Source of the DNA: Gallionella sp.
GTDB lineage: Bacteria; Pseudomonadota; Gammaproteobacteria; Burkholderiales; Gallionellaceae
Assembly: GCA_028710565.1 (NCBI GenBank)
Contig: JAQTTV010000022.1
Span: 1 to 53,344, forward strand
Direction: 5' to 3'
DNA length: 53,344 bases
Shown here: positions 35,546-44,891 of the stretch, piece by piece
How positions within the stretch are numbered: the first letter of the stretch is position 1
Layout of the letters: each line of letters starts with the position of its first letter
Position numbers and translations under genes: made by a program
Notes under the pieces: generated by a model
What the model saw: the letters and a program-made list of their open reading frames with translations, nothing else
The model's database searches: none
Told to the model about the DNA's origin: nothing

Positions 35546-38500
35546 TTACTGCTGCTCGTACCCTCTTCGCGCTTCATCCGCAAATTTAGGGAATAACATA
35601 GGTAATAGCAATAAGGTAAAAATCGTACCTGACACAATCCCGCCCACAATCACCACTGCAAACGGACGTTGTGTTTCAGAGCCTGCCCCATGGGACAGCG
35701 CGGCGGGCAACAACCCTAAACCAGCCATCAAGGCAGTCATCAGGATGGCGCGCAAACGAGTCACTGCACCATCCAGCACGGCTTCGATCACTGATTTGCC
35801 TTTCATGATTTCAAGCATAAATTCTTCGACCATGATGACACCGTTTTGCACAGAAATCCCTGCCACTGCGATAAAACCAACCGCAGCGGAGACGGACATG
35901 TGCAATCCTGCCAAGCCTAAGCCCGCGAATCCACCGATAAAAGTAAAGGGCACCATCAGCAGCACCAGCACCGCTTTGCTCGTGGAACGGAATGCCCAGA
36001 ACAACAGTACGAAAATCAGCATCACTGAAATAGGGACAATGATTTTTAAACGAGCTACCGCACGTTGTTGATTCTCGAACTGACCGCCCCATGTTATTTC
36101 ATACCCTGGTGGCAGTTTCACTTGTTCATTCACTTTTGCCATGGCTTCTTCGACGAACCCACCTTGGTCTCGATTGACTAAGTTAGCCTTGACTGCCACT
36201 AAGCGTCCCCCATTTTCCCGACTAATCCGCCCCGCACCCTGCTTGACCTGAATATCTGCAATAGAGCCTAAAGGAATCGTAGGTGTCGTATCGACAGGGG
36301 CGTCGTCCGCAGTTGGATGATTTTGATCTGATGGAGGTAGGGGGGGTAAATTGATTGGCAAATCCGCCACATCATCTACCGCATCACGGAAACCACTACT
36401 TAATCGTAAGGTCACATCAAATCGTCTATCTCCTTCATAAAAAACATTGACGCCATCGCCCGCCAGCGCGGTTTGTATGGTGCTGTTGACATCGGCTACG
36501 TTGAGACCATAGCGCGCCATTTGTTCACGATTCAAAATGATATTTAACTCAGTTTGACCGCCAATTTTAATTGCCGCGACATCAGTAGCACCTTTAATAC
36601 TGCGCAATACATCTGCAATTTGTTCACTTTTATCTTCCAGAATTTCCAAATCTGGACCATAAATTTTGACTGCAATTTCTCCTTTTACGCCCGACAAAGC
36701 TTCCTCCAAATTATCTTGGATTACTTGTGAGAAATTGGTTGGCACCCCTGGCATTTTATGTATCTCGGCCTCCATGGCGGCAATAAGGCTTTCCTTATCA
36801 TGGAATTGTGGTCGCCAAGTGCTTTTGTTATTTAAATCTGCCATAACCTCCAAATTATTAAAGCCCTTGGGATCCGTTCCATCATCAGGTCGCCCTACTT
36901 GGGTAATGACGTTATTCACTTCGGGATAGGACGTTAATATCGTGCGAACGCGTTGTTCCACTTCTTTGGTTTTTTCAAGTGCGGTAGCGGGTGGTAAAGT
37001 AATGGTGAGCCAGATATTGCCCTCATCCAACTTTGGCAAAAACTCACTGCCCAAGCGAGGTGAGAGGAGCAAGGTGATTACTAGCAATCCAACGGAGAAG
37101 CTTACGACCCAACGACGTTTATCTTGCGACCACATTAACAAGCGCAGGTAGCTGACTTGTAGTGAGTGCATCCAATCGCTATGTTTTTCAGCGAGGTCAC
37201 CGTTCTTGATGGCATAGCTCATGAGCACGGGTATTAAGGTCAGCGTTAACAGCACTGCACCTAATAGTGCGAAAGTTAACGTAAATGCCATAGGGGAAAA
37301 AATTTTCCCTTCCACGCGCTGAAACGTGAAAATGGGCATGAACGCTAAAATAATGATGCCTTTAGAAAAGAGAATCGGTGTACCCAATTCAATGGCAGTT
37401 TTTTTCAACGCATGAATGCGCCAAGGATAATGTCCTTGTTGTGGGAATCTTTCTGGATTGGCGGTTGCCAATCTCACCATCAGAGCTTCAACCAGCACCA
37501 CTGCACTGTCGATAATAATCCCAAAATCCACCCCCCCTAGTGAAATCAGGTTGGCGGATACGCCACGCAAATCCATCAAAATAAAGGCGAATAATAGCGA
37601 CAAGGGGATGACCGTGGCGACTGCCAGTGCAGCCTGCCAACTACGTAGGAATACGATCAGAATGGCCACCACGAGTAGGGCACCCACTAACAGATTTTCA
37701 ACTACCGTGTGAACCGTGTGGTCAACCAGTAGCGTGCGATCATAATATGGAACGAGCCGAACCCCTTCTGGGAGTTTATGATCGAGATCTTCAATTTCTT
37801 TTTTGAGCTTACCAACTACAGTCGTGGCATTTTGACCTTTGGTCATCTGCACAATACCTTGCACGACGTTGCCGTGCTCGTTAAATGCAACCATCCCCGA
37901 TAAAGGGCGTGGACCAATGGCTACTTCAGCTACATCGCTGACTAAGATCCCCCGCCCTTGGCGAGTCTCAATTACCACACGACCAATATCATCTAAACTT
38001 TGAAAGAGACCAATGCCACGAATGACCAATGCCTCATCCCCGCGCCGCATCACACCGCCGCCACTATTGGCACTGTTTGAAGTTAATACTTTGGCGACCT
38101 GATCTATCGTCACGTTATACTTGCGCAATAAATAGGGTTTAATGCGTACTTGATACTCTTTAACTTCCCCACCAAAACCGATTACATCTGCAATTCCAGG
38201 CACCGTACGCAATGCAGGGCGTATGACCCAGTCTTGTAGTGCGCGCACTTCTCTTGCGGGCATGGTGGCGGGTGCTTCGATTACATAGCGAAAAACCTCA
38301 CCTACCGCATTCGTGAGTGGCGCGATGCTGGCATTGATGCCAGGCGGGAGGTTTACATTTTGTAATTTTTCTAAGGTTTGTTGGCGGGCAAAGTAGTCAT
38401 CCGTACCGTCTAAAAATGTCAGGATAACAATAGACAAGCCCATGATAGAAACAGAACGTAATTGTGTCATTCTCGCGACACCGCTCATTTCACGTTCAAT

Positions 38501-38704
38501 CGGTAATGTAATGGCTCGTTCCACTTCCTCAGGGGCAAGCCCAAGGGCTTGTGTCACCACCTGTACTTGGACATCCTGCACGTCAGGTGAGGCTTCGATA
38601 GGCAGATTGCTCCATGCGACTGAACCTGCTAACACAAGAGCCGCTGTAGCGATCAGAACAAAGACGCGCTGTTGCAGCGCAAAAGTAATAAGTTTTTCTA
38701 GCAT
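35546..38704 (-). CDS. RND efflux transporter, heavy-metal (CzcA/CusA) family
   Basis: This 1052-residue inner-membrane pump has the two-fold RND repeat: 12 membrane helices and two large periplasmic loops. The TM4 motif GGVDFGIIIDSAVVLVEALM (Asp393, Asp399, Glu406) is the proton-relay form found in the HME-RND group (CzcA has Asp402, Asp408, Glu415) and not the Asp-Asp form of the drug pumps. An SSFLPKLDEGN-type periplasmic segment (GSEFLPKLDEGNIWLTITLP) also matches. Metal specificity cannot be fixed. It starts 1 bp after the membrane-fusion gene. Confidence 0.92.
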   Translation of the reverse strand: MLEKLITFALQQRVFVLIATAALVLAGSVAWSNLPIEASPDVQDVQVQVVTQALGLAPEEVERAITLPIEREMSGVARMTQLRSVSIMGLSIVILTFLDGTDDYFARQQTLEKLQNVNLPPGINASIAPLTNAVGEVFRYVIEAPATMPAREVRALQDWVIRPALRTVPGIADVIGFGGEVKEYQVRIKPYLLRKYNVTIDQVAKVLTSNSANSGGGVMRRGDEALVIRGIGLFQSLDDIGRVVIETRQGRGILVSDVAEVAIGPRPLSGMVAFNEHGNVVQGIVQMTKGQNATTVVGKLKKEIEDLDHKLPEGVRLVPYYDRTLLVDHTVHTVVENLLVGALLVVAILIVFLRSWQAALAVATVIPLSLLFAFILMDLRGVSANLISLGGVDFGIIIDSAVVLVEALMVRLATANPERFPQQGHYPWRIHALKKTAIELGTPILFSKGIIILAFMPIFTFQRVEGKIFSPMAFTLTFALLGAVLLTLTLIPVLMSYAIKNGDLAEKHSDWMHSLQVSYLRLLMWSQDKRRWVVSFSVGLLVITLLLSPRLGSEFLPKLDEGNIWLTITLPPATALEKTKEVEQRVRTILTSYPEVNNVITQVGRPDDGTDPKGFNNLEVMADLNNKSTWRPQFHDKESLIAAMEAEIHKMPGVPTNFSQVIQDNLEEALSGVKGEIAVKIYGPDLEILEDKSEQIADVLRSIKGATDVAAIKIGGQTELNIILNREQMARYGLNVADVNSTIQTALAGDGVNVFYEGDRRFDVTLRLSSGFRDAVDDVADLPINLPPLPPSDQNHPTADDAPVDTTPTIPLGSIADIQVKQGAGRISRENGGRLVAVKANLVNRDQGGFVEEAMAKVNEQVKLPPGYEITWGGQFENQQRAVARLKIIVPISVMLIFVLLFWAFRSTSKAVLVLLMVPFTFIGGFAGLGLAGLHMSVSAAVGFIAVAGISVQNGVIMVEEFMLEIMKGKSVIEAVLDGAVTRLRAILMTALMAGLGLLPAALSHGAGSETQRPFAVVIVGGIVSGTIFTLLLLPMLFPKFADEARRGYEQQ

Positions 38705-38705
38705 A

Positions 38706-39863
38706 TCAAATAACGCCAGCTAGTTCTGAGTTCAACAACAACGCGCCTGTTGTGACGACACGTTCATTGATGCGTAATCCTGTCTTGACGAAACTGTATT
38801 CTCGTCCTTGTATGCTGAGTGTCACCCTGCGTCGTTGAAATACGCCAGGTGATAACTCAACGAAAAGGTAGCTGGAGACCCCTTGGGTAAAGATAGCTGA
38901 ATTCGGTACTCTAGGTAATTCAGAGGCTCGCTCAGAAATTGGGGTGACACGCGCAAACATTTCAGCTTTCAATTTGTTTGGCTTGTCGTTGACTAATTCA
39001 CAGCGTACTTGGATACGTCGAGTCTGTGGATCCAGCACATCCGCAATGACCGTTACTTTGCTATCAAAGAACTCGTTAGGATAGGCATCCACTTCGACCC
39101 GCATGGTTTGCCCAATTTTCACTTTATCGAGATATTGTTCAGGCAAATCTACGATGACCCATAAGTTTTTTGGATCGGTAATGACGAAAAGGGGATGCGT
39201 TGCATCTGGACGAACTTCTGTACCCGCATTTACTTGACGTTCACTCACAACTCCAGAAATAGGGGAGCGTAAAATAAAATGCCGATCAACCCCATTGAGT
39301 CCTAGATTTTGCAATCGTGCTCTTGTTCGTTCCGCCTCTGCTTGAGCTTGTTGGAGATCCGCATTTGCGGTATCCAGTTCACGTTGCGCAATACCTTTGC
39401 TTTTAATGAGCAACAAGTCACGTTCATATACTTGTTCTCGATTCGCTAAATCTGCTTCTGCCTTAGCAAGCTCAGCTTCAGCTGTAGCAAACTCAGGTGA
39501 ATCAATTTCTACCAAAGGTGCACCCGCTTTGACGAACTGGCCTAGCTCGGCAATAATGTTTGTGACTCGACCTGCCAATGGCGTATAGATATCCGCAGTG
39601 TGATTGTCATCGTAATCGAGACGCGCATTTAACGAGTCAATCGCTGGCTCAGGAAAGGCTTCGGCGACTTGCACCTTCAGAAAGGCTAACTGGGGCGCGG
39701 TATAGGGATAAGTGATGGTGTCTGACTTCGCTGCTTTAACTGGCTCCGCCGTGGCAGGGGGTGGCGCAGTTAGGGTAACATAGGCCTTCCAGCCCAAAAA
39801 ACCGCCCACAACCAATAAAGGTACAGCGATTAACCAACTCTTCTTTGTTGTTATTGTAATCAT
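38706..39863 (-). CDS. Periplasmic membrane-fusion protein of the RND pump (CzcB/CusB-like)
   Basis: This 385-residue protein has an N-terminal membrane anchor (WLIAVPLLVVGGFLGWKAYV, about residues 10-29). A lipoyl/barrel-sandwich half (TADIYTPLAGRVTNIIAELG), a helical hairpin (about 115-200) and the second lipoyl half (FILRSPISGVVSERQVNAGT) follow. Beta-barrel and membrane-proximal segments close it (LWVIVDLPEQYLDKVKIGQT, TQRIQVRCELVN-like). It bridges the pump and the outer-membrane channel. No Met- or His-rich metal-binding N-terminus is visible. It overlaps the channel gene by 4 bp (ATGA). Confidence 0.9.
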   Translation of the reverse strand: MITITTKKSWLIAVPLLVVGGFLGWKAYVTLTAPPPATAEPVKAAKSDTITYPYTAPQLAFLKVQVAEAFPEPAIDSLNARLDYDDNHTADIYTPLAGRVTNIIAELGQFVKAGAPLVEIDSPEFATAEAELAKAEADLANREQVYERDLLLIKSKGIAQRELDTANADLQQAQAEAERTRARLQNLGLNGVDRHFILRSPISGVVSERQVNAGTEVRPDATHPLFVITDPKNLWVIVDLPEQYLDKVKIGQTMRVEVDAYPNEFFDSKVTVIADVLDPQTRRIQVRCELVNDKPNKLKAEMFARVTPISERASELPRVPNSAIFTQGVSSYLFVELSPGVFQRRRVTLSIQGREYSFVKTGLRINERVVTTGALLLNSELAGVI

Positions 39864-41476
39864 TGAATTGACTCTCCAGAAACAGGTACAGATACGACAT
39901 TTGAAACAGCTGGCGACAAAGCAGGTACGGATACCTCATCACCATTTGGACGATTCCACCATCCCCCACCTAATGCTTGATACAAGGCAGCCGTATCACC
40001 TAATCGATTGGTTTGCGCTTGAATCAAATTGATTTCAGACAATTGATAAGTTTGCTCAGCCGCAAGTTGAGTCTGATAGTTTACCTGACCGAGTTGATAC
40101 TGTTGACGCGTTAATGCGAGTGCACGTTGCGCGGCCTGCGTAGACTTGTTCGCAGCATAAAGTGCGTCAGCATCTGATTGAATAGTGTATAGCGCATTTG
40201 CTACATCTTGCAAAGCGACCATGACGGTGTTGCGATATTGCGCATCAGCTTGGATAACAGCCTGTTGCGCAGCGCGTGATTTTGCTTTTAAGGTGCCACC
40301 ATCAAAAATCGTGGCGGCGACATTGCCCGCTACGTTGAAAAATCCGCCTCCATGCTTGAACATCCAGTCTGGCGAGGTCGCCATCCCCCCTATGCCAGCT
40401 ACTAATGCGAATTGCGGAAAGCGACTGGCCTCCGCGACCCCAGCCTGAGCGTTGGCAACATGAAGTTGAGCTTCAGCAGCTCGCACATCGGGACGTTGCT
40501 CTACCAGCTTAGAGGGCAAAGTTAAAGGGAGTTCTTGAGGTAGCTGTAGATCGTCCAACTCAAACCTCTCGCTTAACTCCGCATTAGGAGCTTCCCCTGC
40601 TAAAGTGCGCAACAGGTTGCGCGTCAGTTCTAGTTGTCTTTGTAATGGAATTAAGGCTTGCTCAGCAATCGCTAAGGCGGACTCTTGCACTGCAACTTCC
40701 ATCCCCGAGGTATAGCCTAATTTAAACTGGGTGTTCTGGATGCTCAGATACTCTTGATTAACCTGAACCACCTTTTCTGCAGCGGATATCTGTGCTCGCA
40801 ATGAAGCCTCCTGCAGGGCTGCGGCAACGACATTATTGGTCAAGCTAAGATAGGCCGCTTCTAATTGTAGTTTTTGTACTTCAATCTGTGCCTCTGCAGA
40901 TTCCATCATGCGCCGATTTAAGCCAAACACATCTGGCACATAGCCCACCGTCAATTGCGCGACATGAAAGCTGTAGTATGCAGGTGCATTAAACACGGGA
41001 CCGTTAGGATTGTTATAGACTTGAATATTCCGACCATTTGCTTGTACACCTGGCGAGTTCCCTCCCATATTCCCCGCTAATTTATTACGCGAAGGGCTAT
41101 AGTTTACGCCAACTGTCGGGTAGAAAAATCCCTGTTGCGCATTGGCATATTCTTGTGCTTGGTTTAAAGCGGCTTGAGCTGATTCAATCGAAGGATTGTT
41201 TTTAAGGGCGCGCTGGATCAATGAATTGAGCTGTGGAGAGCGAAAAAGCGTCCACCAGTCATGAGGAATATCTAGTGCAGTATTAAAGTGTTGTGACTCA
41301 CCCAAGTGTCCTGATGTGGTGATGGTCTTTTCTGGGGATGCGGTGTTGACATACCGATCACTCAGCGGGGCTTTGGGGCGATTAAAGTCCGTTCCAACCG
41401 CGCAACCCGTCAGCGTCGCCAACATCATCCAAGTGGATACTGATAATTTGAAGTTTTTTGTTCGTGCAATAGCCAC
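39860..41476 (-). CDS. Outer-membrane channel lipoprotein of the RND pump (NodT/OprM/CusC family)
   Basis: This 538-residue protein opens with a lipoprotein signal (MMLATLTGCAVG, Cys25) and two outer-membrane-efflux repeats (TolC fold). Family stretches are HDWWTLFRSPQLNSLIQRAL, NNPSIESAQAALNQAQEYAN, LPSKLVEQRPDVRAAEAQLH and TIFDGGTLKAKSRAAQQAVI, with long helices between. The C-terminus is extended by a Pro/Val-rich tail (ALSPAVSNVVSVPVSG), which is unusual and low in complexity. It is the first gene of the three-gene efflux operon; transcription starts in the gap shared with the two-component system. Confidence 0.9.
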   Translation of the reverse strand: MAIARTKNFKLSVSTWMMLATLTGCAVGTDFNRPKAPLSDRYVNTASPEKTITTSGHLGESQHFNTALDIPHDWWTLFRSPQLNSLIQRALKNNPSIESAQAALNQAQEYANAQQGFFYPTVGVNYSPSRNKLAGNMGGNSPGVQANGRNIQVYNNPNGPVFNAPAYYSFHVAQLTVGYVPDVFGLNRRMMESAEAQIEVQKLQLEAAYLSLTNNVVAAALQEASLRAQISAAEKVVQVNQEYLSIQNTQFKLGYTSGMEVAVQESALAIAEQALIPLQRQLELTRNLLRTLAGEAPNAELSERFELDDLQLPQELPLTLPSKLVEQRPDVRAAEAQLHVANAQAGVAEASRFPQFALVAGIGGMATSPDWMFKHGGGFFNVAGNVAATIFDGGTLKAKSRAAQQAVIQADAQYRNTVMVALQDVANALYTIQSDADALYAANKSTQAAQRALALTRQQYQLGQVNYQTQLAAEQTYQLSEINLIQAQTNRLGDTAALYQALGGGWWNRPNGDEVSVPALSPAVSNVVSVPVSGESIQ

Positions 41477-41636
41477 TGAGATGGGATCCTAGATTTCAAT
41501 AAATAACAAGCCAAACTTACATAATCAACTATTTAGATTGTCAACCAATACAGCCATCACGGTTCGTTTTGGTAATGTTTCTTGATTTTAACCGCATCTC
41601 ATTGCAATCACAAACCTAATTTAATTTTATAAATTC

Positions 41637-41675
41637 AGAATATCTACTGCCTCTCGTGATATCCATAGATATTCT
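41637..41675. promoter_or_regulatory. Perfect 10-bp inverted repeat in the efflux/two-component gap
   Basis: AGAATATCTA (41637-41646) and TAGATATTCT (41666-41675) are exact reverse complements with a 19-bp spacer. They lie midway in the 285-bp divergent gap, 86 bp before the response regulator ATG. Spacing of about 29 bp centre to centre (nearly three helical turns) fits two response-regulator monomers or a dimer pair on one DNA face. Operator role is inferred. Confidence 0.55.
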
Positions 41676-41761
41676 TCTAGCGAAAATTATTGTTTCATTG
41701 CAAAATGAAAACTTGCGGTCTTGAGTCCAAGATTGATTTACGATAATTTACTTTAAAAGCC

Positions 41762-42436
41762 ATGCGAATATTCCTTGTTGAAGATGATCCTGTTTTGGTC
41801 GATGGACTGATGCGTATTTTAGGGCAGTACAAACATGCTATGACACATGAAAGCAATGGATTGAGAGCGGACGAAATTTTGTCAACGCAGGAGTTTGATC
41901 TTGTTATTTTGGATATGGGATTACCTGGCTTGGACGGGAGCGAAATTTTGCGTCGCTTGCGATATCGTAATAACCAAACTCCCGTACTGATTCTAACCGC
42001 GCATGACAAGGTAAGTGATCGTGTAGCTGGTTTAGATTTGGGTGCAGACGATTACTTGACCAAGCCTTTTGATTTAACAGAGCTGGAGGCGCGTATTCGA
42101 GCTTTATTGCGGCGAGGACACTCAGCGAGTGGTGCAAATTTACGCATAGGTGATTTACAGCTCGATACGATAGGGCACCGCGCCACATTGCTCGGCACGA
42201 CCTTGGAGTTGTCTTCTCGAGAAATTAGTGTACTGGAAATTTTAATGCTGCGAGCTGGGCGTATTGTTAGCAAAGAGCAAATAAGCCAACAACTTTCTAG
42301 TCTTAATGAGGAAATTAGCAATAATGCCATTGAAGTTTACGTACATCGTTTACGTAAGAAGCTTGAAATAGGCCACATCGATATCCGTACTTTACGAGGA
42401 TTAGGGTACTTGCTCGAAAAAACGGAAACGATATGA
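41762..42436 (+). CDS. OmpR-family response regulator
   Basis: This 224-residue regulator has the receiver acid pocket (LVEDDP), the phosphoacceptor Asp51 in LVILDMGLPGLDGSEILRRL and the Lys in DDYLTKPFDLTELEAR. The winged-helix output has SSREISVLEILMLRAGRIVS then VYVHRLRKKLE and IRTLRGLGYLLE. It resembles QseB/PmrA/CusR types. It is divergent from the efflux operon and followed by its kinase with a 4-bp overlap (ATGA), so it probably controls the pump. Confidence 0.93.
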   Translation: MRIFLVEDDPVLVDGLMRILGQYKHAMTHESNGLRADEILSTQEFDLVILDMGLPGLDGSEILRRLRYRNNQTPVLILTAHDKVSDRVAGLDLGADDYLTKPFDLTELEARIRALLRRGHSASGANLRIGDLQLDTIGHRATLLGTTLELSSREISVLEILMLRAGRIVSKEQISQQLSSLNEEISNNAIEVYVHRLRKKLEIGHIDIRTLRGLGYLLEKTETI

Positions 42437-43860
42437 CCCCTTCGCCATCAACGCTTCGTCGTCAACTGATATTGTGGCTCACGGCTCCGCTTGTATCTTT
42501 ATGGCTGATTAGCAGCGCAATTGATTATAACGTTGCGTTTAAAGCTGCAAATCATGCTTACGATCAAACTCTATTAAGTAAACTATTTGGCCTCTCTAAG
42601 CAGGTTGTGGTCGAAAATGGGCATCTGACTGTCAAACTTCCACCAGAAGCCTTGGCAATTTTGAGATCTGCGGATCAAGATAAAATTTATTTTCAAGTGT
42701 GGAATAGGTCTGAGCAGTTTATTTTTGGCTATATTGATTTGCCAATGCCAATCCCAATGACGATAAACACAATCACGCAAAATATACCGTCGTATCGAGA
42801 TGAAACATATCGGGGAGAGAGTATTCGTATTATTTCAGTAGGCACACAAATTAAGGGGCGTGATGTGTTAATACAGCTTGCTCGCACAACAAAAAGACGC
42901 GAGGAAACCATCGCCGAAATGTTGATGAATATGGTTATTCCGCAAATTATACTGGTTTTAATGGCTATATTCTCAGTATGGTATGCTGTTGGCCGTAGCT
43001 TAACCCCGTTGATGCAAATTCGTGATGAAATCCTTCATCGGTCACATTTAGATTTGAGTCCAGTTTCCCAAATTCAAGTACCCTTGGAAATTCAGCCATT
43101 GATCCAAGGATTCAATGAGTTGATCGCAAGATTAGGTAAGCTGCTAAATGCACAGCAGCGTTTTGTTGCAGATGCTGCACATCAGCTACGCACGCCACTT
43201 GCTGGATTGAAAGCTCAGGCTGAATTGGCTTTACGTTTAGAGAATCCAGCAGAAATTCGTCATTCCTTGCAGCAAATACACACTGCGGCCAAGCAAGCCA
43301 ATCATTTGATCCAACAATTGTTAGTGCTCGCCAGAGCTGAGCCTGAGGCTCAGCAAGATAGTTTGATGAGAGCATTCGATTTGGCAGAGCTGGCTAAGAA
43401 AATTACGATGACATGGGTACCTCGCGCCCTTCACAAAAAAATAGATCTGGGATTTGAAGGGGTTGACGCAAGTGCCACAGTGCATGGCAATGCTACGCTC
43501 ATTGGTGAATTACTTAACAATCTTATTGATAATGCCTTGCGCTATACGCCTGAAAATGGTGTTGTAACCGTACGTATTGTTTCTCTGCTAGATGACCTCA
43601 TCTTAGAAGTAGAGGACAATGGAACGGGTATTCCGTTTGAAATGCACGATCTTGTCTTTGATCGCTTTTTCCGTATATTAGGCAGCAATCAAGAGGGGTG
43701 CGGCTTAGGGCTTGCTATCGTTAGAGAAATTGCGCATGGACACGATACGGATGTACAGCTTTTGTTGGGTAGAAACAATCAAGGCACCCTGATGAGAGTG
43801 CCCTTTAAGCGTATAAAATCCGAATTTAACCCGCTTAACACACAAACTCTCAAACAATAG
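42433..43860 (+). CDS. Sensor histidine kinase
   Basis: This 475-residue kinase has TM1 (about 12-32), a periplasmic sensor of about 130 residues resembling the 2CSK_N domain of TctE/QseC-type kinases, and TM2 (IILVLMAIFSVWYAVG, about 172-187). A HAMP-like linker (LTPLMQIRDEI) and HisKA (FVADAAHQLRTPLAGLKAQA, His250) follow. The ATPase has N box LNNLIDNALRYTP, G1 DNGTGIP, F box FDRFFRI and G2 GCGLGLAIV. It would sense a periplasmic ligand, perhaps metal or an organic acid, and phosphorylate the upstream regulator. No metal-binding cluster is visible in the sensor. Confidence 0.92.
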   Translation: MTPSPSTLRRQLILWLTAPLVSLWLISSAIDYNVAFKAANHAYDQTLLSKLFGLSKQVVVENGHLTVKLPPEALAILRSADQDKIYFQVWNRSEQFIFGYIDLPMPIPMTINTITQNIPSYRDETYRGESIRIISVGTQIKGRDVLIQLARTTKRREETIAEMLMNMVIPQIILVLMAIFSVWYAVGRSLTPLMQIRDEILHRSHLDLSPVSQIQVPLEIQPLIQGFNELIARLGKLLNAQQRFVADAAHQLRTPLAGLKAQAELALRLENPAEIRHSLQQIHTAAKQANHLIQQLLVLARAEPEAQQDSLMRAFDLAELAKKITMTWVPRALHKKIDLGFEGVDASATVHGNATLIGELLNNLIDNALRYTPENGVVTVRIVSLLDDLILEVEDNGTGIPFEMHDLVFDRFFRILGSNQEGCGLGLAIVREIAHGHDTDVQLLLGRNNQGTLMRVPFKRIKSEFNPLNTQTLKQ

Positions 43861-43940
43861 TGGTCGCAAGTTCGTTTAATCATGTCAGTTTCCTTTTACA
43901 GTGGAATTCGGTGTATTCGCTTATTAGTTTGTTTTTACCT

Positions 43941-43969
43941 TTGCTTTAACGCCATGATTAAGCTATGAT
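43941..43969 (+). promoter_or_regulatory. Candidate sigma-70 promoter of the DUF928 gene
   Basis: TTGCTT (43941-43946) and TATGAT (43964-43969) are spaced 17 bp. The start codon is about 115 bp on, leaving a moderate leader. Confidence 0.45.
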
Positions 43970-44085
43970 TTTAACACCGTGCACAGCGTTAATTACATGG
44001 ATTTATATCGGGGCAGCGGACGTGCCGCTGCGTGGTATCGCTTGACAATTTTGTTGTTATTAAGCGTAATTGAAACAGAGGTGAC

Positions 44086-44736
44086 GTGATGAAAAAAATG
44101 AAGAAACTTTTACCTTGGGCATTGGCATTGGGTATGGCAAACGTGGTATTTGCAGCTGATTTTCATCCCCCGATGCGTGGTGCGCCAGATTTGCGCGTAG
44201 GCGGTGGGAGTCGGGCTGTGACCATGCAAATTGCAAAAATCAATTTGTACGCGCCTAAATCTGCTGGGCTTACCATGACGGAAAGTCCTATTTTGTATTG
44301 GCACCTTTCTAAAGCACTTCTTGTACCTGTTGAAATTCAGTTGATTACGACTGGGAGCGATAAACCCGTATTGACGGTTTCGATGTCAACTGTGGCAGCA
44401 GGTGTGCATAAATTTAATTTAGCAGAATATGGCGTTAAGCTACAAACGGGGGTAGATTACCGCTGGCAAACGACCATTATTTGGGATGCGACGCAGCGTG
44501 CTAAAGATACCGTGAATAGTGCGGCCATCCAATACGCGCTTCCTGCCTCGAATGTGGTTTCGAGCGGGTCTCGTCCGCGTGAGTTGGTTGAACAAGGTTT
44601 TGCTTATGATGGTATCGCATCCATTTCGGCACAAATCGAAGCAAACCCCAGCAATACAGCCTTACGCGAGGAAAGAGCTGCTTTATTAGAGCAAATCGGA
44701 CAAACAGATGCGGCGAAAGCGGATCGCACTAAGTAA
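44086..44736 (+). CDS. Secreted DUF928-family protein
   Basis: This 216-residue protein has a signal peptide (to VVFAA, about residue 23). The mature part has VGGGSRAVTM at the N-terminus, then LYAPKSAGLTMTESPILYWH, a marker of DUF928. KFNLAEYGVKLQTGVDYRWQ and a helical C-terminus (IASISAQIEANPSNTALREE) follow. DUF928 proteins are common in cyanobacteria and some filamentous gammaproteobacteria, where from memory they lie beside CHASE2 sensors. Here a CHASE2 cyclase gene converges on it through a shared terminator. A periplasmic partner role for the sensor is an inference. Confidence 0.8.
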   Translation: MMKKMKKLLPWALALGMANVVFAADFHPPMRGAPDLRVGGGSRAVTMQIAKINLYAPKSAGLTMTESPILYWHLSKALLVPVEIQLITTGSDKPVLTVSMSTVAAGVHKFNLAEYGVKLQTGVDYRWQTTIIWDATQRAKDTVNSAAIQYALPASNVVSSGSRPRELVEQGFAYDGIASISAQIEANPSNTALREERAALLEQIGQTDAAKADRTK

Positions 44737-44856
44737 GCGTGCTTTAATCCGTTAAGTGAGGAAGAGAGGAGAGGTAAGGGAAGGACCAAATATCTCTTCC
44801 TTGTTAGAATAGAAGTTTTTTGCCCTTTACCCTGCGCTTTCCCCCCTTGTCCGTAC

Positions 44857-44891
44857 AAAAAGCCATCCCATTGATTGGAGATGGCTTTTTT
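44857..44891. terminator. Bidirectional terminator between the DUF928 and cyclase genes
   Basis: AAAAAGCCATC (44857-44867) and GATGGCTTTTT (44880-44890) make an 11-bp stem with T-runs on both strands. The right arm reaches the cyclase stop codon (44890-44892), so the leftward transcript would end within the stem region. Confidence 0.8.

Noticed and set aside
35451..36071. Plus-strand frame of 206 codons opposite the RND pump gene
   Set aside because: Thr/Ser/Lys/Ile-rich antisense of transmembrane coding sequence; no signal for translation.
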